Positions 1-9,672 of a DNA stretch of 64,000 nt are shown here, one piece after another. Each line of letters starts with the position of its first letter. Position 1 is the first letter of the stretch. Origin of the DNA: Piscinibacter sp. XHJ-5 (GTDB lineage: Bacteria; Pseudomonadota; Gammaproteobacteria; Burkholderiales; Burkholderiaceae_C); assembly GCF_029855045.1 (NCBI RefSeq), contig NZ_CP123228.1, forward strand, positions 4,960,001 through 5,024,000, read 5' to 3'. Both the position numbers and the translations under genes were made by a program. A model generated the notes under the pieces. That model saw only the letters and a list, made by a program, of their open reading frames with translations, had not been told where the DNA came from and made no database searches.

Positions 1-950
<950 letters not shown>

Positions 951-952
951 TC

Positions 953-1912
953 ATGGCAACGACCAGCCTGGCCGGCACGGCAGTAGTTCAGTCGTCGAAG
1001 GCGGTAACGCGCATCACCGAGCGCACGACAAAGCGGCGCGCCAAGGGCGCGCGCCGCCGCACGCTGTGGCCTTTCCTTCTGCCGAGTGGCGTCATAGCGT
1101 TCTTCATCCTGTTGTATCCGCTCGGCTACGCGCTGTACCTGAGCCTGTTCGACGTCTACCTCGACACGGGGGTCAGCACCTTCGTCGGCCTCGGCAACTA
1201 CGCCGATCTGCTCGGCGACATGCGCTTCTGGTCGTCGTTGCTGCGCACGGTGGGCATCGTCGCGTCGGCGGTCGGAGTCGAGTTCTGCCTCGGGCTTGCG
1301 GTGGCCTACGGGCTGTACCGGCTGAAGTTCGCCGTGAGGGGGCTGAACCTGCTGATGTTCCTGCCGCACATCATCACCCCCGTGGTGGCGGCGCTGTTCC
1401 TCAAATGGGTGTTCGCGGGCCGCTGGGGCCTGCTCGACTCGGTGCTCGCGGGCATGGGCATCTTCCCGCCCGACTGGCTGGGCGACCCGATGTGGGCACG
1501 CATCACGGTCGTCATCGCCGACACGTGGCAGTTCACGCCGTTCATGATCCTGGTGCTGTTCGCGGGCCTGAACACCGTCGACCAAAGCCAGATCGAGGCG
1601 GCGCAGATCGACGGTGCGGGCGGGCGGCAGGTCCTATTTCGCATCATGCTGCCGGCCATCCGGCCGCTGATCGTCTTCGTGCTGACGATGCGCATGATGG
1701 ATGCGTTCCGCTACTTCGACACGATCTACGTGCTCACGTCCGGCGGCCCCGGGTCGGCCACCGAGACCATCACGATGCAGACCTACGCACTGGCGTTCCG
1801 TCTGTTCCAGGTCGGCAAGGCGTCGGCACTCGGCGTGATCACCCTGGTCATCGTCATGGCGCTGGCCGCGATTCTCATCGGCGTCGTCGGGCGCAGCAAG
1901 GAAAGAGCATGA
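953..1912 (+). CDS. ABC transporter permease, MalF/UgpA type
   Basis: This is an inner-membrane permease of the CUT1 importer, 319 residues. A basic, probably cytoplasmic N-terminus of about 45 residues (KRRAKGARRR) precedes six hydrophobic segments. The BPD_transp_1 EAA loop that docks on the ATPase is visible late in the protein as EAAQIDGAGG, followed by LPAIRP. The ATG at 953 was chosen because it lies 2 bp behind the ATPase stop, while upstream in-frame codons fall inside the ATPase gene. Its stop overlaps the next permease start by 4 bp (ATGA), implying translational coupling. Family membership is clear; the specific sugar is unknown. Confidence 0.95.
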   Translation: MATTSLAGTAVVQSSKAVTRITERTTKRRAKGARRRTLWPFLLPSGVIAFFILLYPLGYALYLSLFDVYLDTGVSTFVGLGNYADLLGDMRFWSSLLRTVGIVASAVGVEFCLGLAVAYGLYRLKFAVRGLNLLMFLPHIITPVVAALFLKWVFAGRWGLLDSVLAGMGIFPPDWLGDPMWARITVVIADTWQFTPFMILVLFAGLNTVDQSQIEAAQIDGAGGRQVLFRIMLPAIRPLIVFVLTMRMMDAFRYFDTIYVLTSGGPGSATETITMQTYALAFRLFQVGKASALGVITLVIVMALAAILIGVVGRSKERA

Positions 1913-2739
1913 AGAAGACACGGCGCCTCTCCGCCTCGCAGCTGCTGCTGTTCCTCGCACTGTGCCTGTTCACGGCCATTACGCTGACACCCGTGGCGTG
2001 GGCCTTCCTCACGTCGATCAAGCAGCCCATCGACGCCTTCGCGATCCCGCCCAAGCTGGTGTTCGAGCCCACGCTCGAGTTCCACCACATGGTCTGGTTC
2101 GAAAAGGGCTTCGGGCGCTTCTTCCTCAACAGCGCCATCATCTCGGTGTCCACCGTGCTCATCTCGGTGTCCATCGGCACGATGGCAGCCTACGGCTTGT
2201 CGCGCATGCGCGGCAAGGCGGCCAAGGGGATCCTCCTGGGACTCCTCTCGCTGCGCATGTTCCCGCACATGCTGCTGGCGATCCCGTTCTTCATCCTCGC
2301 CAAGCTGCTGAACCTGATCGACACCTACCCGGCGATGGTGCTGGCGCTGGTCGCGATCAACCAGCCGTTCACGATCTGGTTGATGCACAGCTTCTTCGTC
2401 GACGTCCCGGCCGAGGTCGACGAGGCGGCCGCGATCGACGGCGCCAGCGAATGGCAGACCTTCTTCAAGGTGGTGCTTCCGATCGTGCGGCCGGGGCTGT
2501 GGGTCACGGCGCTGTTCAGCCTGCTGCTCGCCTACAACGAGTTCCTGTTCGCGCTGGTGCTCACGGGCCCGAACACGAAGCCGCTGCCGGTGGCCATCGC
2601 CGAGTACGGCGGCGAGGACCTCAACTACTGGTCGCTCTCGGCGGCGGCGGCCATCGCGATCATGATCCCGATCGTCGTGTTCATGATGCTGCTGCAGAAG
2701 CACCTCGTGCGCGGTCTGGCGCTCGGGGCGGTGAAGTGA
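1909..2739 (+). CDS. ABC transporter permease, MalG/UgpE type
   Basis: This is the second membrane subunit of the CUT1 importer, 276 residues. The N-terminal transmembrane helix is followed by a periplasmic stretch and five more hydrophobic segments. The EAA motif DEAAAIDGASEWQTFF and following LPIVRPG are intact and typical of MalG-like partners. The start overlaps the stop of the preceding permease (ATGA), and its own stop overlaps the GTG start of the amidohydrolase. Transporter and catabolic enzymes therefore form one transcription unit, so the enzymes downstream probably act on the imported compound. Confidence 0.95.
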   Translation: MKKTRRLSASQLLLFLALCLFTAITLTPVAWAFLTSIKQPIDAFAIPPKLVFEPTLEFHHMVWFEKGFGRFFLNSAIISVSTVLISVSIGTMAAYGLSRMRGKAAKGILLGLLSLRMFPHMLLAIPFFILAKLLNLIDTYPAMVLALVAINQPFTIWLMHSFFVDVPAEVDEAAAIDGASEWQTFFKVVLPIVRPGLWVTALFSLLLAYNEFLFALVLTGPNTKPLPVAIAEYGGEDLNYWSLSAAAAIAIMIPIVVFMMLLQKHLVRGLALGAVK

Positions 2740-3563
2740 CGACTGCCGGCCAGAAGATCGTCGATGCGCACCAGCATGTCTGGCGCATCGGCTGCCACGA
2801 CTATCCGTGGCTTGGCCGGGAGTTGGCGATCCACCGCGACTACGAGCTGGCGGACCTGCGGCCGCTGCTCGGCGACATCGACGCCACGGTACTGGTGCAG
2901 GCGTCGCCCACCTCCGCCGAGACGCGCTGGCTGATCGACGTCGCGCTGTCCTCCGAAGGGCTGGTGCGCGGGGTGGTCGGCTGGGTCGACCTCGCCGCGC
3001 GCGATGCAGGCGAGGCCATCGCCGAACTCGCGACCCACACGATCGTCAAGGGCGTGCGGCCGATGATCGGCTTCATCGAGGAAACGGGCTGGATCTTGCG
3101 CCCGGAGCTCGCGCCGGCGCTCGAGGCACTCGCGCATCACGGCCTGCGCCTCGATGTCGCCGCGCGCCCGCGGCACCTGCCACTGCTGCGGGAGCTGGCG
3201 CAGCGCCATCCGTCGCTGGCCCTGGTGATCGATCACGGCGCGAAGCCGACCATTGCAGCCGGCGCATTCGAGCCGTGGGCGCGCGACATCGCGCGGGTCG
3301 CGCGCGAGACACGTTGCTTCTGCAAGCTGTCCGGCCTCACGACCGAAGCTCGCCCGGACTGGCGCGACGACGACCTGAAGCCCTGTCTCGAACACCTGCT
3401 CGACTGCTTCGGTCCCGACAGGCTGATGTGGGGCAGCGACTGGCCGGTTGTCGACCTAGCCGGTGGCATGACGCGCTGGCGTGAGGCTGCGCTGCGGCTC
3501 GTGCCCGCGCAAGCACGCGCCGCGGTCATGCACGACACGGCAGTGGCCTTCTACGACTTGTGA
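2736..3563 (+). CDS. Amidohydrolase family protein, lactonase-like (COG3618 type)
   Basis: This is a 275-residue TIM-barrel hydrolase of the amidohydrolase-2 superfamily. The N-terminal metal-binding motif is DAHQHVW (residues 10-16) and the C-terminal barrel motif is LMWGSDWPV, with the catalytic aspartate in GSDWP. Characterised members of this group open sugar-acid lactones (L-fucono- or L-rhamnono-lactone) or act on 2-pyrone-4,6-dicarboxylate; lactonase activity here is inferred. Translation starts at GTG 2736, which overlaps the permease stop (GTGA). The gene ends in another GTGA overlap with the NIPSNAP gene. A second, divergent member of the same family lies at 6000-6902. Confidence 0.88.
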   Translation: MTTAGQKIVDAHQHVWRIGCHDYPWLGRELAIHRDYELADLRPLLGDIDATVLVQASPTSAETRWLIDVALSSEGLVRGVVGWVDLAARDAGEAIAELATHTIVKGVRPMIGFIEETGWILRPELAPALEALAHHGLRLDVAARPRHLPLLRELAQRHPSLALVIDHGAKPTIAAGAFEPWARDIARVARETRCFCKLSGLTTEARPDWRDDDLKPCLEHLLDCFGPDRLMWGSDWPVVDLAGGMTRWREAALRLVPAQARAAVMHDTAVAFYDL

Positions 3564-4282
3564 GCGATCCTGTGTTCCACGAACTGCGTCTTTATCATCC
3601 CGCTCCTGGGCGAATCGACGAACTGGTCGAGCGCATCGGCTCGGTGATGCATCCCTTCTTCGAGCGGCACGGCTTCCCGAAGCGACTCGGGCAATGGACC
3701 GTGGTGGCGGGCGGCACGACGCCGCTGTTCGCCTGGATGCTGCGCTGGACCGATCTCGCACAGCGCACCGCCGCCTTCGCCGCGCTGAACGCCGACGCTG
3801 AGTGGCAGGCCGTGCGCACGCGCACCAACGGCCCGGGCGAGATGGTGAAGCGCTACGACCTGCGCTTCCTCGCGCCGGCCGCGGCGTGGACCATGCATCG
3901 CGCCACGCACGAGCGGCCAGCTTCATGTCCGCTGTACGAGGTGCGTGTGCATCCGGTCGCGGTCGGACGCACTGGCCACGCTGACCAGGTACTCGCCGAG
4001 GTCGACCTTCCGGCGCTGGCCGATTGCGGCGCGGCGATCGCCGGCGTGTTCGACAACATCGTGGGCGGCGCCGCAACACCCGGCGTGACGCTGCTGCTCG
4101 GCTGGCAGGACCATGCGCAGCGCCGGCGCGCGCTCGCGGCATACGAGCAGCACGCGAGCGTCGTGGCGGCGCGCCGGCGCGAGCGTCAGCAGTGGGGCGG
4201 AGAGCACGTGCTCGGCGAGGGCAGTTCGTTGCTGCTCGAGCCCAGCCCCTTCGGCGCGATCGACCTGGAGGACCCGGCATGA
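3560..4282 (+). CDS. NIPSNAP family protein
   Basis: This is a 240-residue protein with two related dimeric alpha+beta barrel-like halves. The N-terminal half starts with FHELRLYHPAPGRIDEL, and a second similar beta-alpha unit begins near residue 119 (CPLYEVRVHPVAVGRTG). This is the architecture of bacterial NIPSNAP proteins, which are often found inside catabolic operons and have no established enzymatic role. GTG 3560 overlaps the amidohydrolase stop, and its own stop overlaps the ATG of the dehydrogenase at 4279, so it is produced with the pathway enzymes. A role in binding or isomerising an intermediate is possible but is inference only. Confidence 0.82.
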   Translation: MSDPVFHELRLYHPAPGRIDELVERIGSVMHPFFERHGFPKRLGQWTVVAGGTTPLFAWMLRWTDLAQRTAAFAALNADAEWQAVRTRTNGPGEMVKRYDLRFLAPAAAWTMHRATHERPASCPLYEVRVHPVAVGRTGHADQVLAEVDLPALADCGAAIAGVFDNIVGGAATPGVTLLLGWQDHAQRRRALAAYEQHASVVAARRRERQQWGGEHVLGEGSSLLLEPSPFGAIDLEDPA

Positions 4283-5175
4283 ACAAACCACGACTGGGCT
4301 TCGTCGGCATCGGCCTCATGGGCGAGGCCATGACCCGGCGGCTTCTCGACCGCGGTTGGCAAGTGACGGTGTGGAACCTGGAGCGCGAGCGGCTGGACCT
4401 CGTCACGCTGCACGGCGCGGTTGCCGCGGCATCGCCGGCCGACGTTGTCGCCGCCGCCGACATCGTGCTGATATGCGTGCTGGACGGCGAGGCGGTGCGG
4501 CACTGCGTGTTCGGTCCGCACGGGCTGGCCACGGCGCGCGAGACGCGCGGCAAGCTGCTGATTGACTTGTCTACGATCGATCCCGCGGCCACGCAAGAGA
4601 TGGCGGCACGCGCGGCGCGCGACGCCGGCCTCGCCTGGCTCGACTGCCCTGTCTCCGGCGGCCCCGGCGCCGCACGCGAGGGCAGCATGGCCATCATGGC
4701 CGGCGGCGCACCGCATGACTTCGAACGCGCTCGCGCGGTGCTCGGCGACCTCGGCGCCAACGTCACCCACATGGGCCCGACCGGCGCCGGACAGACCACC
4801 AAGATCATCAACCAGGCCATTGTCGGCGCGGGCTACGTGCTGATGGTGGAAGCGGCGCTGCTGGCCGAAGCGGCCGGCATCGACGCGGCGCGGCTGCCGG
4901 AGTGCCTGGCAGGCGGCTTCGCCGACAGCGTGCTGCTGCGCAAGCTGTATCCGCGCATCCAGCGCCGCGACTTCGATCCCCCAGCGGCCTACGCACGTCA
5001 ACTGCTGAAGGACCTCAAGGCCGTCGGCGAGTTTGCGCGCGAGCATGGCTGCGACCTTCCGCTGGTCGAGCAGGCCGGCGCGCGCTTCGACGCCTACGTC
5101 GCGAGCGGCCACGCGATGTCCGACCCGGCGTCGATCATCCGCCTGTACGAGGCGAGCCGGCGCAAGGCCGCCTAG
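4279..5175 (+). CDS. NAD(P)-dependent beta-hydroxyacid dehydrogenase (3-hydroxyisobutyrate dehydrogenase family)
   Basis: This is a 298-residue two-domain oxidoreductase. The Rossmann motif VGIGLMGEAM lies at the N-terminus, the substrate-binding motif DCPVSGG near residue 125, and the catalytic lysine sits in GAGQTTKIINQ. The helical C-terminal domain follows. Family members oxidise 3-hydroxyisobutyrate, tartronate semialdehyde (in reverse), D-threonine or related 3-hydroxy acids. In a sugar-acid operon, tartronate-semialdehyde reductase-like or L-threonate dehydrogenase-like activity is plausible. The ATG overlaps the NIPSNAP stop by 4 bp. The exact substrate cannot be set from sequence. 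Confidence 0.92.
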   Translation: MNKPRLGFVGIGLMGEAMTRRLLDRGWQVTVWNLERERLDLVTLHGAVAAASPADVVAAADIVLICVLDGEAVRHCVFGPHGLATARETRGKLLIDLSTIDPAATQEMAARAARDAGLAWLDCPVSGGPGAAREGSMAIMAGGAPHDFERARAVLGDLGANVTHMGPTGAGQTTKIINQAIVGAGYVLMVEAALLAEAAGIDAARLPECLAGGFADSVLLRKLYPRIQRRDFDPPAAYARQLLKDLKAVGEFAREHGCDLPLVEQAGARFDAYVASGHAMSDPASIIRLYEASRRKAA

Positions 5176-5202
5176 CGCCTCTCGCATCCCCCACCCCAAC
5201 CC

Positions 5203-6003
5203 ATGGATAGCCACATGACCTCCGACAATGCCAAACCCAGCATCGATCCGTTCCGACTGAAGAAGCTCTACGACCCCCTGCGCGTGGCCGACGTGTGCGA
5301 TGCGCTCGACGGGATCGGCTACTTCAACATCGGCCTCGTCTCGCCCGACATCAAGGCGCTGTCGAGCGGGACGCGCTTCTGGGGCGTCGCCTTCACCGTG
5401 CGCTGCGTCCCCGCGAATCGGCCGATGTGGACGCTGCCCACCACCGAGGAGATCGTCGACTCGCACGATATCTGGTTCCGCAAGGTCGGGCTCGGCGTGT
5501 GGCGCTTCTACGACCAGCTGCAGCCCGGGCACGTCGTCGTCACCGACACCGGCGGCGCTCCGCCGGTGGGCCTGTGGGGCTCGGAGAACTCGCTGCGCGC
5601 GATGCAGAAGGGCGCAGTTGGCATCGTCACCGACGGGCAATGCCGCGACAGCGCCGAGCTCGTCGACCAGAAGACACCGATCTGCTCCCGCGGCGTCGCG
5701 CGCACCATCATTCCGGGGCGCATCGAGATCATCGAGACGCAGACGCGCATCGGCATGGGCGGCGTGCAAGTCCGCCCCGGCGACATCGTCGGCTGCGACG
5801 ACGACGGGCTCGTCGTGGTGCCGCTCGAAGTGGCCGAGACCGTGGCCAGGCATGCACGCGAGGTGCTGCTGGCCGACATGCGCAAGCGCGAGCGGCACTT
5901 CGCCCAGCTCGGCATGGAAAGCGACGACAGCGTCGACGTGGCCGGCATGGAGCAGTACTTCGCCGAGCTCGACCGCGAAGCGAAACGGGTGTTGGCGCCA
6001 TGA
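5203..6003 (+). CDS. RraA-like / HMG-aldolase family protein
   Basis: This is a 266-residue member of the RraA/4-hydroxy-4-methyl-2-oxoglutarate aldolase fold, clearly longer than true RraA (about 160 residues). The diagnostic loop GIVTDGQCRDSAEL carries the arginine and aspartate that bind substrate and divalent metal in the aldolases. The later segment VRPGDIVGCDDDGLVVVP is the other conserved block. Its place between a hydroxyacid dehydrogenase and a lactonase-like gene suggests retro-aldol cleavage or decarboxylation of a 2-keto acid rather than RNase E control. The start could be 5203 or ATG 5215, where a GGA lies about 9 bp upstream. The stop overlaps the next ATG by 4 bp. Confidence 0.88.
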   Translation: MDSHMTSDNAKPSIDPFRLKKLYDPLRVADVCDALDGIGYFNIGLVSPDIKALSSGTRFWGVAFTVRCVPANRPMWTLPTTEEIVDSHDIWFRKVGLGVWRFYDQLQPGHVVVTDTGGAPPVGLWGSENSLRAMQKGAVGIVTDGQCRDSAELVDQKTPICSRGVARTIIPGRIEIIETQTRIGMGGVQVRPGDIVGCDDDGLVVVPLEVAETVARHAREVLLADMRKRERHFAQLGMESDDSVDVAGMEQYFAELDREAKRVLAP

Positions 6004-6902
6004 GGTTCGACGAGCCGTTCATCGACGCGCACCAGCACTTCTGGGATCTCGGGAAGAACCCGTATCCCTGGCTGCAGGATCCCGAGCCGGTTCCGTTCCG
6101 CTACGGCGACTACTCGGCGCTGAAGCGCAACTACCTGCCGGCCGACCTCGCGCGCGATACCGCGGGATTCGCGCCGGTGAAGACGGTGCACATAGAGGCG
6201 GAGTGGAATCGCGCCGCGCCAGTGGACGAGACGAAGTGGCTGTCCGTGCTGGCGGGCGAGACCGGCCGGCCGTCGGCCTGCGTGGCACACGCAGCGCTGG
6301 ATCATGTCGATGTCTGCGAGGTGCTGGCGGCGCACGCGGCTTATCCGCTGGTGCGCGGCATCCGCCACAAGCCGGTCACCGCCGCCTCGCCGGCGGACGC
6401 GAAGCGCGGTCTGCCGGGATCGATGGACGATCCGCGCTGGCGCGCCGGCTTCGCATTGCTGACCCAGCACGGGTTCTCGTTCGACCTGCAGGCGCCGTGG
6501 TGGAATCTGGACCAGGCCGCCGACCTGGCCGTCGACTTTCCCGGCACGACGATCGTCATCAACCACACCGGGCTGCCTGCGGACCGCAGCGCCGAAGGGC
6601 TGACCGGTTGGCGGCAAGCGATGGACAGGGCGGCCCACCGGTCGAATGTCGTCGTCAAGATTTCCGGCCTCGGGCAGCGCGATCGTCGGTGGACGCAGGA
6701 CGCCAACGTCCCGATCATCCGAGACACGATCGCGATCTTCGGCGCCGATCGCTGCATGTTCGCGAGCAACTTTCCGGTCGACAGCCTCGTCGCGTCCTAT
6801 GAGGTCCTGCTGGCCGGGTTCCTGGCGGCGATCGCCGGCCAGTCAGATGCGGATCGGCGCAAGCTGTTGCATGACAACGCGAAGCGCGTGTACCGGCTGT
6901 AG
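6000..6902 (+). CDS. Amidohydrolase family protein, second lactonase-like copy
   Basis: This is a 300-residue amidohydrolase-2 protein. The metal site is FIDAHQHFW (residues 8-15), followed by NPYPWLQDPEP. The C-terminal motif CMFASNFPVDSL is characteristic of COG3618 lactonase-like enzymes. It shares fold and motifs with the gene at 2736 but differs strongly elsewhere, so the two probably act on different intermediates or stereoisomers rather than being a recent duplication. It starts inside the stop of the RraA-like gene (ATGA). It is the last tightly coupled gene; about 100 bp separate it from the aldehyde dehydrogenase. Confidence 0.88.
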   Translation: MRFDEPFIDAHQHFWDLGKNPYPWLQDPEPVPFRYGDYSALKRNYLPADLARDTAGFAPVKTVHIEAEWNRAAPVDETKWLSVLAGETGRPSACVAHAALDHVDVCEVLAAHAAYPLVRGIRHKPVTAASPADAKRGLPGSMDDPRWRAGFALLTQHGFSFDLQAPWWNLDQAADLAVDFPGTTIVINHTGLPADRSAEGLTGWRQAMDRAAHRSNVVVKISGLGQRDRRWTQDANVPIIRDTIAIFGADRCMFASNFPVDSLVASYEVLLAGFLAAIAGQSDADRRKLLHDNAKRVYRL

Positions 6903-7019
6903 CAACCGGCTCACATCTGCCGCCTCGGCCGAGCGCACCACGAGCAAGAGTTGCACAGGCCACGAACAGAACAAGCTCGTGCCCTGGCAGCTCGCCGCCA
7001 TCACATGAACCAGGACAAC

Positions 7020-8612
7020 ATGACGACTCAACTGACCGGCCATCTCCTGATCGGCCACCAAGAGGTGGCCGGCGCCGCGCACGCGTACCGCGGGTTCGAC
7101 CCGTCGACCGGGCGCGAACTGGAGCCCACCTTCTCCGCCGCGACGCCCGAAGATGTCGGCCGCGCCGCCGTGCTGGCGCGCGACGCCTTCGACGCCTATC
7201 GCGCGACCTCGGCCGGCCAGCGTGCCGACTTTCTCGAAAGCATCGCGGCCGGCGTCGAGTCGCTGGGCGAGCCGTTGATCGCGCGCGCCATGGCCGAGAG
7301 CGGCCTGCCGCGCGCGCGCCTCGAGGGCGAACGCGGACGCACCGCGGGCCAGTTGCGGCTGTTCGCGCGCATGCTGCGCGACGGACTGTGGCAGCAGGTC
7401 ACGATCGACAGCGCCCAACCCGAGCGCCAACCGGTGCCGCGGCCCGACCTGCGCCAGCGCCAGATCGCGCTCGGCCCCGTCGCGGTGTTCGGTGCCAGCA
7501 ACTTCCCGCTCGCGTTCTCGGTCGCCGGCGGCGACACCGCCTCGGCGCTTGCCGCGGGTTGCCCGGTGATCGTCAAGGCGCATCCATCGCATCCCGGCAC
7601 GTCGGAAATGGTCGCGCGCGTGATCCAGCAGACGGTCGTCGAGCATGGCTTGCCCGAGGGCACGTTCTCGATGGTAGGCGGCCCCTCGAACGAGGTCGGC
7701 GCGCTGCTCGTGTCGCACCCCGCGGTGCAGGCCGTGGGCTTCACCGGCTCGCGTGCTGGCGGGCTCGCGCTGTGCCGGCTCGCACGTGAACGCGCGCAGC
7801 CCATCCCGGTGTATGCCGAGATGAGCTCGATCAACCCCATCTTCCTGTTGCCCGCCGCGCTCTCCGCGCGCGCCGAGGCCATCGCGGCGGGATACGTCGA
7901 GTCGCTACTGCTCGGCGTCGGCCAGTTCTGCACCAACCCCGGCCTCGTGGTCGGCGTGGCGGGACCCGGATGGGACCGCTTCGTGGCGGCCGTGTCGGCG
8001 CTGCTGCCGCAGCGCGCGGCAGGCACCATGCTCAATGCCGGCATCCACGCCGCTTATGGCGAAAACATCGCGCGCTTGGCGCTCGCCAGCAGTGTGCAGG
8101 TCGTTGCGACGGGCAAGCCGGCCAACGCGCCGCACGCGGCCGTGGCCTGGGTGCACCAGGCCACGGCCAGCGACTTCATGGCGCAAGCCGCTCTACACGA
8201 CGAGGTGTTCGGGCCGAGCGGCCTGCTGGTGTCTTGCCAGGACACGGCCGAACTGCGTGCCGTGGCCGAGCGGCTCGAGGGCCAGCTGACCGCAACACTG
8301 CAGATGGACGACGAGGACCTTGCTGTCGCCAGGCAGTTGCTGCCCACGCTCGAGCGCAAGGCCGGCCGCATCCTCGCCAACAGTTTTCCCACCGGCGTGG
8401 AAGTGTCGTACGCGATGGTGCACGGCGGCCCGTTCCCGGCGTCGTCCGATTCGCGCAGCACTTCCGTGGGCGCGCGCGCCATCGAGCGCTTTCTGCGGCC
8501 GGTGTGCTACCAGGGTCTGCCGGCCGCGCTGTTGCCCGAATCGCTGCATCCCCGGGCCGCGCCGGGCGCATGGCGCCTCGTCGACGGCGCATGGCGTTGC
8601 GGGCCCGCGTAG
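7020..8612 (+). CDS. Aldehyde dehydrogenase (NADP+), alpha-ketoglutarate semialdehyde dehydrogenase type
   Basis: This 530-residue ALDH resembles enzymes that oxidise 2,5-dioxopentanoate to 2-oxoglutarate at the end of non-phosphorylative pentose, uronate or hydroxyproline pathways. Visible motifs are VAVFGASNFPLAFS (cofactor and Rossmann region), FTGSRAGG, the general-base glutamate in PVYAEMSS, and the nucleophilic cysteine in GVGQFCTNPG. The start is either ATG 7020 (MTTQLTGHLL, typical of the family) or ATG 7005, five codons earlier; neither has a strong ribosome site. Located at the end of the operon, it would deliver the carbon skeleton to the TCA cycle. Confidence 0.9.
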   Translation: MTTQLTGHLLIGHQEVAGAAHAYRGFDPSTGRELEPTFSAATPEDVGRAAVLARDAFDAYRATSAGQRADFLESIAAGVESLGEPLIARAMAESGLPRARLEGERGRTAGQLRLFARMLRDGLWQQVTIDSAQPERQPVPRPDLRQRQIALGPVAVFGASNFPLAFSVAGGDTASALAAGCPVIVKAHPSHPGTSEMVARVIQQTVVEHGLPEGTFSMVGGPSNEVGALLVSHPAVQAVGFTGSRAGGLALCRLARERAQPIPVYAEMSSINPIFLLPAALSARAEAIAAGYVESLLLGVGQFCTNPGLVVGVAGPGWDRFVAAVSALLPQRAAGTMLNAGIHAAYGENIARLALASSVQVVATGKPANAPHAAVAWVHQATASDFMAQAALHDEVFGPSGLLVSCQDTAELRAVAERLEGQLTATLQMDDEDLAVARQLLPTLERKAGRILANSFPTGVEVSYAMVHGGPFPASSDSRSTSVGARAIERFLRPVCYQGLPAALLPESLHPRAAPGAWRLVDGAWRCGPA

Positions 8613-8623
8613 CGCATGGGCGA

Positions 8624-9550
8624 TCATGCCTCGTCGCCCGCATTGACCTGCGCGGACGGTCGCAGCGCCAGGACCGACTTCATGCGCTGTGCCTCTTCAA
8701 CCGGTGTGCGGCCGAACAGGCGCCTGAACTCGCGGCTGAACTGCGAGGCGCTTTCGTACCCCACCGCCACGCAGGCGGCGGCGGCCGTAACACCCTGGCG
8801 CACCATCAGCAGGCGCGCCTGGTGGAGACGCATGGCCTTGAGGTACTGCAATGGCGAAGTGCCCATCGTGGCCTTGAAGTTCGCATGGAACGCAGGCGCG
8901 CTCATTCCTGCTGTGTGGGCCAGTGTGGCGATGTCGAGCGCGTCCGCGTAGTTGTCATGCATTCGATACAGCGCACGGGCGATTCTTTGGAAGCGGCTGC
9001 CTTGCGCGAGTGCCGCCCGCATCGCAGCGCCCTGCTCTCCGGTGAGCACCCGGAAGTAGATCTCGCGCAAGATGCCCGGCCCGAGGATGCGCGCCTCCAA
9101 CGGCGACGCCAGCACGCGCAGCAGCCGCAACAGAGCGTCCGACAGTTCCCCGTCGACCGGTGTTGACGCCATGGTGCAGGGCTGCGCTTCAGCCGCACCG
9201 CGGTCCTGCGCAACCGCCAGCGCGATCTCCGCCGCCTGCCCCGGTTCAATTCGCAGCGCCATGCCCAGCAGCGGCCTTTTCGCGCTCGCTTCGGTCTCGC
9301 TCTCGAAGGACATCGGCACCGACAGCACGAGGTAGTGCTGCGCGTCATAGGCATAGAGCCTGCCGCCGAGAAACCCACGCTTGCGCCCTTGCACCACGAT
9401 GCAGATGCTCGGCTCGTAAAGCACGGGTGCTCGCATCACCGGCCCGTTGGCACGCATGAACCGCACACCGGGAATCGCTGACTCGGTATAGCCCTCTTGC
9501 GGCGCGAGCCGGTCGACCAGGACGGCCATTCTTTCGGTTGGTGACTGCAT
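8624..9550 (-). CDS. AraC family transcriptional regulator
   Basis: This is a 308-residue regulator with an N-terminal AraC_N-type effector domain (segment VRFMRANGPVMRAPVLYEPS and onwards) and two C-terminal helix-turn-helix motifs. The second is visible as AAACVAVGYESASQFSREF followed by FGRTP. ATG 9550 (MQSPTERMAV) is preferred over the in-frame codon ten residues upstream, because this subfamily usually begins a few residues before the effector domain. It is divergent from the short-chain dehydrogenase at 9708, and regulators of this type commonly activate the adjacent oxidoreductase. It converges with the aldehyde dehydrogenase at its 3' end, 11 bp apart. Confidence 0.92.
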   Translation of the reverse strand: MQSPTERMAVLVDRLAPQEGYTESAIPGVRFMRANGPVMRAPVLYEPSICIVVQGRKRGFLGGRLYAYDAQHYLVLSVPMSFESETEASAKRPLLGMALRIEPGQAAEIALAVAQDRGAAEAQPCTMASTPVDGELSDALLRLLRVLASPLEARILGPGILREIYFRVLTGEQGAAMRAALAQGSRFQRIARALYRMHDNYADALDIATLAHTAGMSAPAFHANFKATMGTSPLQYLKAMRLHQARLLMVRQGVTAAAACVAVGYESASQFSREFRRLFGRTPVEEAQRMKSVLALRPSAQVNAGDEA

Positions 9551-9618
9551 GGCTCGATGATAGAAACAGGCGCGGATCACCGCCTGACCTTCCCGGCACG
9601 TCGCGCAATATCAATAGG

Positions 9619-9646
9619 TTCAGGCAATGCTTGCAGAGCTTCAGGC
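9619..9646. promoter_or_regulatory. Direct repeat, candidate AraC-type operator
   Basis: TTCAGGC occurs at 9619-9625 and again at 9640-9646, in the same orientation and exactly 21 bp apart start to start, about two helical turns. AraC-family activators classically bind such direct half-sites at 21-bp spacing. The pair lies in the 157-bp gap between the divergent AraC-type gene and the short-chain dehydrogenase. The repeat is seen; its use as an operator is inferred. Confidence 0.45.
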
Positions 9647-9672
9647 CTTGGCCGGCAGGGCGGGACCCCGAA

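Noticed and set aside
5203..6003. True RNase E inhibitor RraA
   Set aside because: At 266 residues it is about 100 longer than RraA and lies in a sugar-acid operon; the aldolase-type branch fits better. The gene at 50244 is the real RraA match.
5295..6802. Long overlapping frames (more than 500 codons) across the RraA-like and amidohydrolase genes
   Set aside because: They are arginine/alanine-rich shadow frames typical of high-GC DNA; the real genes show domain motifs in the third frame.
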